From positions 1-41,008 of the forward strand of contig JAJFKL010000008.1 of NCBI GenBank assembly GCA_021773235.1: 41,008 nt of DNA, written 5' to 3'. Positions 8,311 to 17,469 of the stretch are shown one piece after another. Under the pieces are notes generated by a model. That model made no database searches and had not been told where the DNA came from. It saw nothing but the letters and a program-made list of their open reading frames with translations. Position 1 is the first letter of the stretch. Each line of letters starts with the position of its first letter. The stretch is from Gammaproteobacteria bacterium (GTDB lineage Bacteria; Pseudomonadota; Gammaproteobacteria; Eutrophobiales; Eutrophobiaceae). The position numbers and the translations under genes were made by a program.

Positions 8311-9558
8311 CTAAAGAATATTTCTCAGCTCTTCTGCTATCAACTTAATTCCTTGTTCAACAACACTCTCTTCCATTGAATAGGTAATACGAATGCATTG
8401 ATATTTATGTTTCCAATCTTCTTCTAGTCCAGGAAAGAAATGTGAACCTGAAATAACAATGACGCCTTTTTCTTTCAAGCGTTCATATAATTCATCTGAG
8501 CTTATTGGCAATCCTGGCAACCAAAGCCATAAAAATATGGCGCCTTCTGGCTGATGAATATAATAATCCAACCCATCAAGTTCTCTGTGCATGATCTCAA
8601 CAGCGTGCGCAACTTTAGCTTGGTAATATGGCTTTATTTGAAGTTGAGATAATCGTAAAATCTCACCACTGCTGACTAGGTCTTTTGTTATCATTGCGCC
8701 AAAATTAGCCGTAGCAAGGTTGATCACTGCATTCATATTCCTAATCAAATTTATAACCGGCTCATCTGCGATAACTATGCCGGTACGAGTACCAGGCAAG
8801 CCCACTTTCGATAAGCTCATGCAATAAATAATGTTTTCATTCCATATGGGATTGGTTTCGGTAAAAATTATATTTGGAAAAGGTTCGCCATAAGCATTAT
8901 CAACAATTAATGGGATATCGTGCGTCTCAGCCAGAGACAAGAGTCTAGATACCTCATTGTCTGATAAGACATTACCCGTCGGGTTTGTTGGCCGTGAGAC
9001 ACACATTGCTGCGGTATTTTCACGTATAACCATGTCATCAAAATTTACGTGATATTTAAAAAAATGATTATCCTGTTTCTCAATCAGTGGCCTATAGGAA
9101 TAAAACAAATTATCGCTTAAACCAACATCAGAATAACCAATGTATTCAGGCGTTATAGGCAATAGGATTTGTTTATGAACACCCTCTTCATCTTCACCAC
9201 CTAACATGTTAAACAAAAAGAAAAATGCAGATTGACTACCAATTGTTAAAGCAACATTTTCAGCTTTAATGCCCCATTGGTATTGTTTATTCATCAAGCC
9301 AACTATGGCATTAATGAATTGTTGATTGCCCTGCGGTAATTCGTAATTGCCCACCGCATGTGAAAACAAGGCTGGGTTATCTATCAATCTATGCAGTGAA
9401 TCCCTTAAGTATTGTTGTACTCCTGGAATATGACTTGGATTACCTCCTCCCAGCATCAATGCATCAGAATTACCAGACATAGCATTACCCAGATCATCCA
9501 TGAGCTGAACAATGCCGGATTGACTATCAAAACGCGATGCAAACTTTGAGAAGTTCAT
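8311..9558 (-). CDS. avtA: Valine-pyruvate aminotransferase
   Basis: AvtA is a PLP-dependent class I/II aminotransferase exchanging the amino group of alanine with 2-ketoisovalerate (valine and alanine metabolism). The 415 residues match the family length. Visible landmarks are GGGNPSHIP near the N-terminus, the substrate motif RPTNPTGN (~189-196), the PLP-phosphate and ring contacts around IVDNAYG (218-224), the Schiff-base lysine K251 in SLSKVGLPG, and the arginine in RTGIV. The start ATG is directly followed by the typical MNFSKFASRF. It may be cotranscribed with the glycerate kinase gene 56 bp upstream on the same strand. Confidence 0.92.
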   Translation of the reverse strand: MNFSKFASRFDSQSGIVQLMDDLGNAMSGNSDALMLGGGNPSHIPGVQQYLRDSLHRLIDNPALFSHAVGNYELPQGNQQFINAIVGLMNKQYQWGIKAENVALTIGSQSAFFFLFNMLGGEDEEGVHKQILLPITPEYIGYSDVGLSDNLFYSYRPLIEKQDNHFFKYHVNFDDMVIRENTAAMCVSRPTNPTGNVLSDNEVSRLLSLAETHDIPLIVDNAYGEPFPNIIFTETNPIWNENIIYCMSLSKVGLPGTRTGIVIADEPVINLIRNMNAVINLATANFGAMITKDLVSSGEILRLSQLQIKPYYQAKVAHAVEIMHRELDGLDYYIHQPEGAIFLWLWLPGLPISSDELYERLKEKGVIVISGSHFFPGLEEDWKHKYQCIRITYSMEESVVEQGIKLIAEELRNIL

Positions 9559-9614
9559 TTAATACTTAACTCAATTATATTAATCAGAATTAACTAGACT
9601 GATGCAAAGCAATG

Positions 9615-10787
9615 TTAATTACGTCGCTTGGATTTCTTAACTGCCATTTTTTCACCTATCATAATTAAGCGTATAACGCGCTCTGCGGCATTAGCGATGT
9701 ATATTTTCGAATTCCCCATTGCCTCATCCAAAGGCATTTCCCGCGCATAGGCACTTTCTAATCCATCAATGCCATGAGCAAAGACACCAGCAGCATCATC
9801 AGTAATACCCCCACCGATTGCAACTGTGGGAACCTTGTGCTTTCGAGCAGCCTTGGCAACACCTGAGGGAGTCTTACCAAAAGCTGTCTGAAAGTCGACA
9901 CGACCCTCCCCTGTAAGAACCAGATCAGCACCTTTGAGATGACGCGCAATATTCGTTGCTTCCAGTACTATATCGATTCCGCTTTTCATTCGAGCCTTGG
10001 TAAATGCAACTAAACCAGCGCCTAAACCACCAGCGGCACCAGCACCTTTTAAATTAACAACATCTTTTTTCAAATCTTTTTTAATAATCTTGCCCAGATG
10101 CTTTAGGTTAGCATCTAGCACTTTAACCATAGCAGGCGTAGCACCTTTTTGAGGGCCAAACACATTTGAGGCTCCGGTTTTACCACATAGTGGATTATTA
10201 ACATCACTTGCTACGATAATTTTTATTTTCTTTATTAATGGATTCAGGTTTTTGATATTAATACTGTCAATCTTATCAAGCATTCCTCCAGCACCACGCT
10301 CAGTAATTTCTTTGCCGCGTTTGTTTATGAATCGAACACCTAACGCTTGCGCCATTCCAACACCACCATCATTCGTGGCGGAGCCCCCAATACCAATAAT
10401 TATTTTCGTCGCACCTCGCTTGGCAGCATCTAAAATAAGTTCGCCGGTACCAAATGTTGTTGTCTTGAGTGGGTTCATTTGTTTTCCACTGACAAGTGGC
10501 AAGCCTGATGCTTCAGCCATTTCAATAACGGCCGTTTCGCCATCGGCTAACATGCCATATCGTGCAGAAACAGAGTTGCCTGCTGGCCCGGTAACACGTT
10601 TACGAATAAATTTTCCACCAGTGGCATCAACCAATGATTGCACTGTTCCTTCGCCACCATCTGCCATTGGCACCTTGATACAGTTTGCTTTGGGCAAGAC
10701 TCTTTTCACCCCTTTTTCTAGTGCGGCAGCAACTTGTAATGAGGTTAAATTCCCCTTAAAGGAATCTGGTGCAAGAATAATTTTCAT
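9615..10787 (-). CDS. Glycerate kinase (GarK/GlxK family)
   Basis: This family phosphorylates D-glycerate, feeding glyoxylate or serine-derived carbon into glycolysis. The 390 residues match the usual length. Motifs include LAPDSFKGNL at the start, PMADGGEGTV (~39-48), IGIGGSATNDGG (~130-141), GAAGGLGAG (~249-257) and LTGEGRVDFQT (~288-298). I place the start at 10787, because GGGGGA lies about 9 nt upstream and the protein then begins MKIILAPDSFKGN; an ATG 24 bp further upstream adds eight unconserved residues. A basic C-terminal tail (KKSKRRN) is slightly unusual. Whether the product is 2- or 3-phosphoglycerate cannot be read from sequence. Confidence 0.93.
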   Translation of the reverse strand: MKIILAPDSFKGNLTSLQVAAALEKGVKRVLPKANCIKVPMADGGEGTVQSLVDATGGKFIRKRVTGPAGNSVSARYGMLADGETAVIEMAEASGLPLVSGKQMNPLKTTTFGTGELILDAAKRGATKIIIGIGGSATNDGGVGMAQALGVRFINKRGKEITERGAGGMLDKIDSINIKNLNPLIKKIKIIVASDVNNPLCGKTGASNVFGPQKGATPAMVKVLDANLKHLGKIIKKDLKKDVVNLKGAGAAGGLGAGLVAFTKARMKSGIDIVLEATNIARHLKGADLVLTGEGRVDFQTAFGKTPSGVAKAARKHKVPTVAIGGGITDDAAGVFAHGIDGLESAYAREMPLDEAMGNSKIYIANAAERVIRLIMIGEKMAVKKSKRRN

Positions 10788-10939
10788 AAAAGCGTCCCCC
10801 CACGGCAGCAATATAAAAGAGTAATTGATTGATATAAAAAGAAAATTGTAATTATTGTGCGTGTATACGAGGTGTTTTGACCTGAGTTAACGCTTTAAAC
10901 CGATAGTTTAAGGTATTTACGTGATATTAAAAAACCTTT

Positions 10940-11944
10940 TCATCTTTCATTAGCCGCTAGCTTTTCCAGGACAGCTATCAATCCTGTCGTCACTCGAGTC
11001 ATAGAGTCATAATCGAGTCTCTCAGGCACATCTTTGGCATTATGATATGCATTATATCGATAGGCTGCCGTATCTGTGATCATAAAGGCAGGATAGTTAT
11101 ATCGCCAAAATGCGGCTTGATCCGATCGCCTCACATCAGGGATTAACGCTATAGGAGCCGTTAGTCCTTCTGATGGAAATGCCATAGCGTCACGAAATAG
11201 TCCAATGCTCTTTCTAAGCAGATCACGTGATGAGAAATCACTAACAAAAGCTATAAAATTTGCCTTATTTGGATAAAACCAACTTAATGGCGATGGATAA
11301 GATTGACTACCAACTTCATCTGAAAAATAGCCTAACATTTCCAAAGAAACCATCGCAATTATCTTATCCTCTCGCTCATATGACCGCTTGGCGTGAAACA
11401 AGCTCCCCATATTATCTGTAAGAAAATGAGGATATTCTTCATTGGCAAAGGCAACGAAACGAATTGTTCGAGCTAGTTGTTTCTTCTTTAATTCCCGTGC
11501 TATTTCAAGCATTACAGCAACGCCAGAAGCGTTATCATCAGCGCCAGATGACAGCCAAACAGTATCGTAATGCGCGCCAACTATTATTAGTTCCTCGGGA
11601 TGCGTTGTTCCATAATGTTCAGCAATGATATTTCTGTATTGTAACTTATCACCTAATTCTTCTTCATAAGGTACTAAGCCTGATTCTTGAAACTTTTCTG
11701 CGATAAAATCTGCAGCATTATTATACGCCTTAGGGTTACTGTTATTACGCTCACCAATTTCACCGGCCAATTTCATGACATGCAGTTCTAATCGGGAAGA
11801 CAAATCTCTTTGCGCATCAGTTAATGGCACTAAATCTGTTGATACTGTTTCTCCAGGCATATTCACGCACAAATAGGTCAGTACAATAGGACTCAATAAA
11901 ATAAATAAGAGAAATAACTGTACTGTTCTAGATGATCTTTTCAT
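10940..11944 (-). CDS. M28-family zinc metallopeptidase, membrane-anchored or secreted
   Basis: The 334-residue protein starts with an uncleaved or signal-type hydrophobic helix (residues ~8-28) and continues as an M28 aminopeptidase-like domain. The dinuclear zinc site is visible: His125 and Asp127 in GAHYDT, Asp136/137 in GADDNASG, Glu169-Glu170 in ANEE, Glu202 in SLEMLGY, and the last histidine in YHNAKD near the C-terminus. Glu at 202 where many members have Asp is a known variation. The active site should lie outside the inner membrane, suggesting a role in peptide scavenging or envelope turnover. Substrate is not predictable. It is separated by 152 bp from the glycerate kinase gene. Confidence 0.88.
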   Translation of the reverse strand: MKRSSRTVQLFLLFILLSPIVLTYLCVNMPGETVSTDLVPLTDAQRDLSSRLELHVMKLAGEIGERNNSNPKAYNNAADFIAEKFQESGLVPYEEELGDKLQYRNIIAEHYGTTHPEELIIVGAHYDTVWLSSGADDNASGVAVMLEIARELKKKQLARTIRFVAFANEEYPHFLTDNMGSLFHAKRSYEREDKIIAMVSLEMLGYFSDEVGSQSYPSPLSWFYPNKANFIAFVSDFSSRDLLRKSIGLFRDAMAFPSEGLTAPIALIPDVRRSDQAAFWRYNYPAFMITDTAAYRYNAYHNAKDVPERLDYDSMTRVTTGLIAVLEKLAANER

Positions 11945-12115
11945 TTTATTAATATTCTTATTTAAACGTTATTATTTACAATCATTGGAGATTCGAGCAT
12001 AAATGATGCTCTAAATCCTGAAATTTTAATCAAGAAGCCTGAAAAACCTTATATTTTAAACATCTAGCAGAACATAGCCATATTGACACGGAGCTATTAC
12101 ACTATGCCTCCTTGA

Positions 12116-12133
12116 ACTTCACCTCAGTGAAGT
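12116..12133. promoter_or_regulatory. Inverted repeat upstream of the mxaD-like gene
   Basis: ACTTCAC-CTCA-GTGAAGT is a perfect 7-bp inverted repeat. A TATAAT (12146-12151) follows 12 bp later, ahead of the ATG at 12206, but without a convincing -35. The site could bind a dimeric regulator in the -35 region. The whole 261-bp gap 11945-12205 also serves the divergent peptidase gene. Confidence 0.35.
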
Positions 12134-12205
12134 CATCTATATAAATATAATAACGATAATCAATAAAATAAATCGAAATAAACAGTTCAACGGAGATTAA
12201 TCATA

Positions 12206-12739
12206 ATGAATTACATTAAGCTCAGCCTCTTGAGCATATTGCTTATCCCGGCATTAGCATCGGCACATGGCCCAACACCTCTAAAATTTGATTTAGAAGT
12301 TGAAGTGAGTGCCAGTCCAGATGAAGTCTGGTCCATGGTAAATAAACTTTGTTCAGTAAAAGATTGGAATGAATCCATCACAGAGTGCTCTTCTACTGGC
12401 GAAGGTTTAGGCGCTTTTAGAGAGCTCACATTAGATAATGGAGAAGTTTTAAAAGAAGAAGTTACCAAAGTTCAAGAGGATCGAAAACGGATACTGACTA
12501 CTTTAAAGGTAGAGGGAGGTAGAGTTATAAAAGGAATGCCAATCCGCTCTATGGGGACTTTTTTGTCTGTTGCAGAAAGCGGTTCTGGTGCGAAGGTAAA
12601 AATTCGAGGTACGGCATACAGTTCATTTGAAGGAAAATCACCACCACCTGATCGAACTGATGCTGCATGTAAAGCTGCTGTTGAAGCATTACATACAAAG
12701 ACGTTAAATGGCATGAAAAAGTATTTCGAAAGCAAGTAA
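12206..12739 (+). CDS. MxaD-like periplasmic SRPBCC protein
   Basis: The 177-residue protein has a signal peptide (MNYIKLSLLSILLIPALASA), then HGPTP and a START-like SRPBCC fold (VEVSASPDEVWSMV, residues ~31-44). The HGPTP start after cleavage, the LTLDNGEVLKEEV strand and the PPPD segment before the last helix resemble MxaD. MxaD is the small periplasmic protein of methanol dehydrogenase clusters, reported to help electron flow from the dehydrogenase to cytochrome c-L. No dehydrogenase or cytochrome gene is present here, so a general lipid or cofactor-binding role is equally possible. GGAG lies 10 nt before the ATG. The beta-propeller gene follows after 10 bp, so the pair is probably one operon. 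Confidence 0.72.
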   Translation: MNYIKLSLLSILLIPALASAHGPTPLKFDLEVEVSASPDEVWSMVNKLCSVKDWNESITECSSTGEGLGAFRELTLDNGEVLKEEVTKVQEDRKRILTTLKVEGGRVIKGMPIRSMGTFLSVAESGSGAKVKIRGTAYSSFEGKSPPPDRTDAACKAAVEALHTKTLNGMKKYFESK

Positions 12740-12749
12740 ACCGTATACT

Positions 12750-13709
12750 TTGGAAGTTAGATTTAAAAATTTTTTATTTACCTTATTATTTTGGGCCTTA
12801 GCAAACTCGGCTTTGGCCCAAAACCTCGCCTTTATAACCAATCAACTTGAAAACACCGTTTCTGTTATTGATACTGCCAATAAATCGGTTATCAAAACAA
12901 TTGAAGTCGGCATTAAGCCCGCAGGTGTTGTTGCCAGCTTTGATAATGAGTATGTTTATGTCTCGAACCCCGGAAATCAGGAAGTCAGTGTTATACATAC
13001 GGACTCACTTGCAGTAGTTAAATCCATCAAAGTAGGACAAGCGCCTCTCGCCATGACATTGAGTCATGATGATAAAAAACTATTCGTGGCAGATTGGCAT
13101 ATGGATACTGTCTTTACTATTAACACTCAAAGTTTCGAAATTGAAAATGAATTTCCAGTAGGCGATGCTCCATCCGGTATAACAATATCAAATGATGATA
13201 AAACCTTATTTGTCGCTAATAAAAAAGACAATGCTGTACTGTTTGTTGATAGTACATCTGGAAAAATAAAGTCTGAGATTAAAGTAGGCAAAGCACCTTT
13301 TGGAATCACGCCTGATTATGATAAACATCTACTTTATGTTGTTAATGTCCAATCAGAGGATGTCACTGTCATTGATATTAAGAATGCAAAGGTAATTAAC
13401 TCTTTTCCTGTTGATACTTTCCCTTATATTGTTGTAATTGATGAAGTCCGCAATCATTTATTCGTAACGAATAAAAGAGATAGTTCAGTATCAGTAGTAG
13501 ATAGAACAAGCTATGAAGAAATAAAAAAAATCTATGTTGGCGAAATGCCAGAAGGGATTAATATGCATCCGGATGGTCAAAGTCTCTATGTCGCCAACTG
13601 GTTTGATGGCACAGTCTCTGTTATTGATACAAATACCTTAGAAGTTACAGAAACCATTGAAACTGGCGAAGGTTCAAGAGCCTATGGCCAATTTATTATA
13701 GAGCGTTAA
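12750..13709 (+). CDS. Periplasmic YVTN-type beta-propeller protein
   Basis: This 319-residue protein is a signal peptide (ending NSALA) followed by seven repeats of about 41 residues. Each has the YVTN pattern (LYVAN...VSVIDT...V..I.VG..P.GI), for example residues ~24-65, 66-107 and onward to the C-terminus. That is a complete seven-bladed propeller. Proteins of this type accompany PQQ-dependent alcohol oxidation clusters in several proteobacteria. The start appears to be TTG: the frame upstream is closed at 12714, no ATG or GTG lies between there and the signal peptide, and no strong ribosome site is seen. Coupling to the gene 10 bp upstream could compensate. A binding role is inferred; no catalytic residues are evident. 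Confidence 0.82.
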   Translation: MEVRFKNFLFTLLFWALANSALAQNLAFITNQLENTVSVIDTANKSVIKTIEVGIKPAGVVASFDNEYVYVSNPGNQEVSVIHTDSLAVVKSIKVGQAPLAMTLSHDDKKLFVADWHMDTVFTINTQSFEIENEFPVGDAPSGITISNDDKTLFVANKKDNAVLFVDSTSGKIKSEIKVGKAPFGITPDYDKHLLYVVNVQSEDVTVIDIKNAKVINSFPVDTFPYIVVIDEVRNHLFVTNKRDSSVSVVDRTSYEEIKKIYVGEMPEGINMHPDGQSLYVANWFDGTVSVIDTNTLEVTETIETGEGSRAYGQFIIER

Positions 13710-13927
13710 TTTTAATTTCTTTCTAATGAATTGCCTGACATAGACCGTCATCCTAAAAAATCGACTTTATGTTACTAGCAGGTTTGATAATATGGTATCA
13801 CTCATCGACATTAATTTATTAAAAACCATTGATGAAATAGAAACAGAAATGACTGTCATGTTTATAGGTGTTTATTTCAAATTATGAATTTTCTATCCGC
13901 TAAAATTATAATATTGGGGAGTGACAA

Positions 13928-14590
13928 ATGGCATTAGAAGTTTATTGGGGTAGTGGTAGTCCTTATGCTTGGCGCGTCTTATTAGCGCTTGAAGTCAAAC
14001 AATTGGATTATGAGAGCAATCGTTTGAGCTTCACTGATGAAGACCTTAAATCAGATGAATACTTAGCCATCAGCCCTCGCGGAAAAGTCCCTGCAATTCG
14101 AGATGGTTCAGTAACAGTACATGAATCAATTGCAATAATACGTTACATGGAAGATTTGAAACCGGAACCTACCTTATTCGGCAACGACCCGGCAGAGCGC
14201 AGTAAAATTTGGTGCTCTATTATGGAGATCATGAATTATATCGAGCCTAATATTTTGGACTATGCCCGAACCATATTTTATGGCGAATTAGCTGATAAAA
14301 AACAAATTGCTATAACAGCCAGAGAAGCTATTGAAAACGAATTAACTAATCTAGATGCCAGTTTAAAAGACAAAGATTATCTTGCTTCAGATAAAATATC
14401 AGCTGCTGATATTGTTCTCTATCCGGTAATACCCTTTTTAACTCGAGCAGCAATGAAAGAAAATACTGAAGAAGTAAGCGGTAAGTTAAGAGCGATTGAT
14501 GATAACTATCCCGCCATTGGAGCTTGGTGTAAACGAATTGAGTCTATTCCTGGATATGAAAATGCATACCCTCCACATTGGAAAGAATAA
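13928..14590 (+). CDS. Glutathione S-transferase family protein
   Basis: The 220 residues show an N-terminal thioredoxin-like domain (VYWGSGSPYAWRV, the cis-proline region GKVPAI at ~51-56, and the glutathione contact VHESIAIIRYMED at ~63-75). An all-helical C-terminal domain contains the KISAADIVLYP capping motif (~156-166). The residue after the first strand is Ser-Pro-Tyr rather than the Cys of omega or beta classes. A GGGGAG ribosome site sits 6 nt before ATG. A haloacid-dehalogenase-like gene follows 51 bp downstream, so the two may share a detoxification role, though the substrate is unknown. The 218-bp gap upstream shows no convincing gene. Confidence 0.9.
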   Translation: MALEVYWGSGSPYAWRVLLALEVKQLDYESNRLSFTDEDLKSDEYLAISPRGKVPAIRDGSVTVHESIAIIRYMEDLKPEPTLFGNDPAERSKIWCSIMEIMNYIEPNILDYARTIFYGELADKKQIAITAREAIENELTNLDASLKDKDYLASDKISAADIVLYPVIPFLTRAAMKENTEEVSGKLRAIDDNYPAIGAWCKRIESIPGYENAYPPHWKE

Positions 14591-14641
14591 ATAACCAACA
14601 TTATTTTTATATTACTATTTTTCCCTTTGATGGAGGACTGA

Positions 14642-15328
14642 ATGTCTATCACACTAGCCTTTGATGTCTATGGGACCTTGCTTGATATATATGGTGCTAA
14701 TGAAAAACTGAAAACGCTTGTTGGCGATAAGAGTCTTGCTTTTTCTCACACTTGGCGTGACAAACAGTTGGAATACACCTTTCGTAGAGCATTGATGAAT
14801 AAGTATGAGATATTTTCAGTTTGTGTCAGTGAAGCCCTCGATTACACTTGCATGTATTACAAAACACCGCTTACCAAAGAAGAAAAACAAGAATTACTTA
14901 ATGCTTACCGCGCACTACCGGCATTTGATGACGTAATCAGTTCTTTAAAACAACTCAATGACTCAGATTATCGATTATATGCATTCTCAAATGGCAGTGA
15001 GGAAATGGTAGAGAGTCTATTAACTACATCAGATATTAGAGAATATTTCCTCGGTATAGTTAGTGTCGATGGCATTAAATCATATAAGCCTGACGCGGCT
15101 GTATATCAATATTTTTTAAGCGAGTCCGCAGCTGATACTGATAAAGCATGGCTTGTTTCAAGCAATCCATTTGATGTCATTGGTGCTATTTCTGCCGGCA
15201 TGAAGGCGGCGTGGGTCAATCGTTTTGAGAATAAGGTTTTTGACCCGTGGGGAATAGAGCCAACGTTAAGAGTCAAAAACCTTGGTGAGCTGAAAGATAA
15301 AATAGATGAGTATTACATGAGTCAGTAA
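14642..15328 (+). CDS. HAD hydrolase, type II 2-haloacid dehalogenase-like
   Basis: The 228-residue protein has all HAD motifs in L-2-haloacid dehalogenase form. These are FDVYGTLLD with nucleophile Asp8, FSNGS (motif II, ~115-119), KSYKPD (motif III) and SSNPFDVIGA (the SSN-D pattern typical of this class). Known members hydrolyse the C-halogen bond of L-2-haloalkanoic acids, but homologues without dehalogenase activity exist, so the reaction is inference. GGAGG precedes the ATG. It lies in tandem with the GST gene. Confidence 0.85.
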   Translation: MSITLAFDVYGTLLDIYGANEKLKTLVGDKSLAFSHTWRDKQLEYTFRRALMNKYEIFSVCVSEALDYTCMYYKTPLTKEEKQELLNAYRALPAFDDVISSLKQLNDSDYRLYAFSNGSEEMVESLLTTSDIREYFLGIVSVDGIKSYKPDAAVYQYFLSESAADTDKAWLVSSNPFDVIGAISAGMKAAWVNRFENKVFDPWGIEPTLRVKNLGELKDKIDEYYMSQ

Positions 15329-15348
15329 CAAATCAGTTGCCGTCTCGT

Positions 15349-16341
15349 TTAACCTTGCTCTAGTAAGTTTCTAAGATCGATCACAGCCGAGTTAGCTCGT
15401 GAAACATAAGACGCCATCACCAGCGAATGATTAGCAAGAAATCCAAACCCTGTTCCATTCATGATCATCGGACTCCAAACTGTATCCTGAGTACCTTCTA
15501 ATTCGCGAATGATCTGCCTAAGGCTCACTAATGCATTTTTCTTTTGTAATACATCATGTAAATCATATTCAATGGCATGCATAAAATGGATCAAAGCCCA
15601 ACACGTTCCCCGTGCCTCATAAAAAACATCATCAATTTCCATCCACGGAGTTTTGACTTCCATTAATTCCGGTTTAACTGTTGAATGTGTGGCTTCAGAA
15701 TCACCTTCAAGATCTGTATTAACACGTGCTTGACCAACACTGGCACTCAAACGTTGCGATAAACTTCCAAGACGTTTTTCAATGATCGCTAACCAGTCAC
15801 GTAGGTTATCTGCACGAGCAAAAAATTGTGCGTCTTGTTCATTTGGATCAGATAAACGACTTAGATAATTATCAAGTGCGTCAATACCCTTTTGATATTC
15901 ACGTTCTGTCGCAGGTAAAATCCATGACTCTGAATCAAAATGAAACTGTGGGTCTGCCGTCATAAGATCAGTGTCTTCTACTGATTGTGTCTGTGAACGA
16001 CTAAAGTCATTGCGCATTGATCTGGCCAAATCACGTATCTGTGTTAAGACACCAAACTCCCAAGAAGGTATGTTGTCCATAAAGACACTGGGTGGCGTTA
16101 TATCATTACTAAGGTATCCGCCTCTTTTATAGAGCAGCGTTTCAGCGACTTCTATCATCGTTGCAGTCGTTACAAAACCTGTTACATAATCTGTACTGCC
16201 TTGGTTTCGATACTGACTTTGTTTCTGAACATCGAAGACATCAGACTCCGTATCCCAATAAAACATTAAAAACAGCATAATCAGAATGATTACGCCTAGA
16301 ACTGCTAGTGCTGGTTTGCTTTTATCTTTTAATGTATTCAT
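15349..16341 (-). CDS. DUF2333 family membrane-anchored protein
   Basis: The 330 residues comprise a short cytosolic start, one membrane helix (~12-29) and a helical periplasmic domain. Landmarks are TGFVTTATMIEVAETLLYKRGGYLSND and GTCWALIHFMHAIE. Length and these segments match DUF2333, found widely in gammaproteobacteria with no known function. The gene is convergent with the dehalogenase-like gene (20 bp between stops) and divergent from the Sel1 gene to the right, with a 146-bp shared upstream region. Confidence 0.85.
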   Translation of the reverse strand: MNTLKDKSKPALAVLGVIILIMLFLMFYWDTESDVFDVQKQSQYRNQGSTDYVTGFVTTATMIEVAETLLYKRGGYLSNDITPPSVFMDNIPSWEFGVLTQIRDLARSMRNDFSRSQTQSVEDTDLMTADPQFHFDSESWILPATEREYQKGIDALDNYLSRLSDPNEQDAQFFARADNLRDWLAIIEKRLGSLSQRLSASVGQARVNTDLEGDSEATHSTVKPELMEVKTPWMEIDDVFYEARGTCWALIHFMHAIEYDLHDVLQKKNALVSLRQIIRELEGTQDTVWSPMIMNGTGFGFLANHSLVMASYVSRANSAVIDLRNLLEQG

Positions 16342-16487
16342 GAAATTTATAATCTATTAACAGTTACATTGGGTTTAACTTAAAATATTCAAGTCGACTG
16401 ATTAAATTAATAGAAACAAGGAGTTGTATCTCTCTGCTTGCTTACAAATAGTCTACAATAAAAATTCAGACAATTACTTTAATAATC

Positions 16488-16955
16488 GTGATTATTCGTA
16501 AGCTATTATTGTTATTCATCATATTCAGTTCTCCAGCAACTGCCTATGATCTTGCTAGCGCTATGGAAGCCTATGAGTCTGGCGATTATCAAACTGCACA
16601 CGAACAATGGACATTTCTGGCTAGGAATGATGATCCTGAAGCCCAATACAATCTCGCTTTCATGTATTACGGCGGTGAAGGCGTCAATCAAGATGACCAG
16701 CAAGCCATATTTTGGTTCGGACAAGCGGCAAAACTAGGTTATGCCCCGGCACAAGATACGCTCGCTTATATGTATTTAAATGGCCGTGGAATTGATGCTA
16801 ATCGTGTTCAAGCCTATGCATGGTATACAGTCGCAGCGGAAAATGACGTATTTCTCGCAAAAAACATCTCGGAAAGCCTCATAGAACAAATGAACCCAAC
16901 TGAGCGGACACATGCTGAGCGATTGAGCAGAGAGTATATAGAACAGTATAAATAA
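16488..16955 (+). CDS. Small secreted Sel1-repeat protein
   Basis: The 155-residue protein starts at GTG (16488), which gives a full signal peptide (MIIRKLLLLFIIFSSPATA); later ATGs fall inside the mature part. It carries two to three Sel1 repeats, including NLAFMYYGGEGVNQD and TLAYMYLNGRGIDAN, and ends QAYAWYTVAAEN plus a short helix. It is the second of three secreted Sel1 proteins in this window and resembles the terminal part of the giant one at 31385. A scaffold or inhibitor-type role is possible; the partner is unknown. Confidence 0.85.
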   Translation: MIIRKLLLLFIIFSSPATAYDLASAMEAYESGDYQTAHEQWTFLARNDDPEAQYNLAFMYYGGEGVNQDDQQAIFWFGQAAKLGYAPAQDTLAYMYLNGRGIDANRVQAYAWYTVAAENDVFLAKNISESLIEQMNPTERTHAERLSREYIEQYK

Positions 16956-17016
16956 TAAATTTTTCGTTCGCCCTGCCGATATAGTCTTCAGAACACTAAT
17001 GTAATGGTAAGCAAGC

Positions 17017-17379
17017 ATGTCGAATTTTAAAACTACATCATTGATATCTCTATTGTTTTTTAGCATTCAAGCTAATTCATTAAATCTGGTTGGGGCAGAA
17101 CAACCATTTACCGAAGGGCTCTATGACAAAAGATCCTGCAATGACCTGTATATGCAAGCTTCTGCGTTGGAGCAAAAGACGTTTCGATACAAAACAAATT
17201 ACTATAGTGACAAAAGCGTAGCTAGTTACGCATTGGCAGCAGTCTCTCCTGCACTCTACTTCTTTGGATATGCACCATACCAAAATCATCTTGATCAAAG
17301 CCGTTCTCAACTCGCTACGAATGAAATTGAGCATGTGCGTTTACGCATGGCAGAAAAACGCTGTTTTGAACAACGCTAA
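17017..17379 (+). CDS. Small secreted hypothetical protein with two conserved-looking cysteines
   Basis: I do not recognise a named family. The 120 residues have a weak signal peptide (to about residue 22-27). The mature region has Cys in RSCNDLYMQ, a helix rich in Gln/Glu, a short hydrophobic segment (YALAAVSPALYFFGYAPY, ~70-87) and a final helix ending MAEKRCFEQR. The two cysteines could form a disulfide. It may follow the Sel1 gene in one transcript (61 bp gap). Confidence 0.65.
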   Translation: MSNFKTTSLISLLFFSIQANSLNLVGAEQPFTEGLYDKRSCNDLYMQASALEQKTFRYKTNYYSDKSVASYALAAVSPALYFFGYAPYQNHLDQSRSQLATNEIEHVRLRMAEKRCFEQR

Positions 17380-17416
17380 ATCTAGGTAAGTTAGCACTCA
17401 AAGCTCACTTTTTCTG

Positions 17417-17448
17417 AATAGTGAATATTTAATTGAATATTCACTATT
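17417..17448. promoter_or_regulatory. Probable TetR-family operator (13-bp perfect palindrome)
   Basis: AATAGTGAATATT and its exact reverse complement are separated by 6 bp, 21 bp before the regulator ATG. Dimeric TetR proteins bind such sites. The half-site AGTGAATATT recurs at 18091-18100 before the exporter gene. The inference is autoregulation plus control of the exporter operon. Confidence 0.6.
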
Positions 17449-17469
17449 TACGTTCTATCATTCCCTCCT

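Noticed and set aside
10252..10824. 190-codon plus-strand frame
   Set aside because: It is antisense to glycerate kinase, whose motifs are complete; composition (Pro/Ser/Ile-rich) is that of a complement shadow.
13792..13887. 31-codon frame in the gap before the GST gene
   Set aside because: No ribosome site or recognisable features; too short to support.
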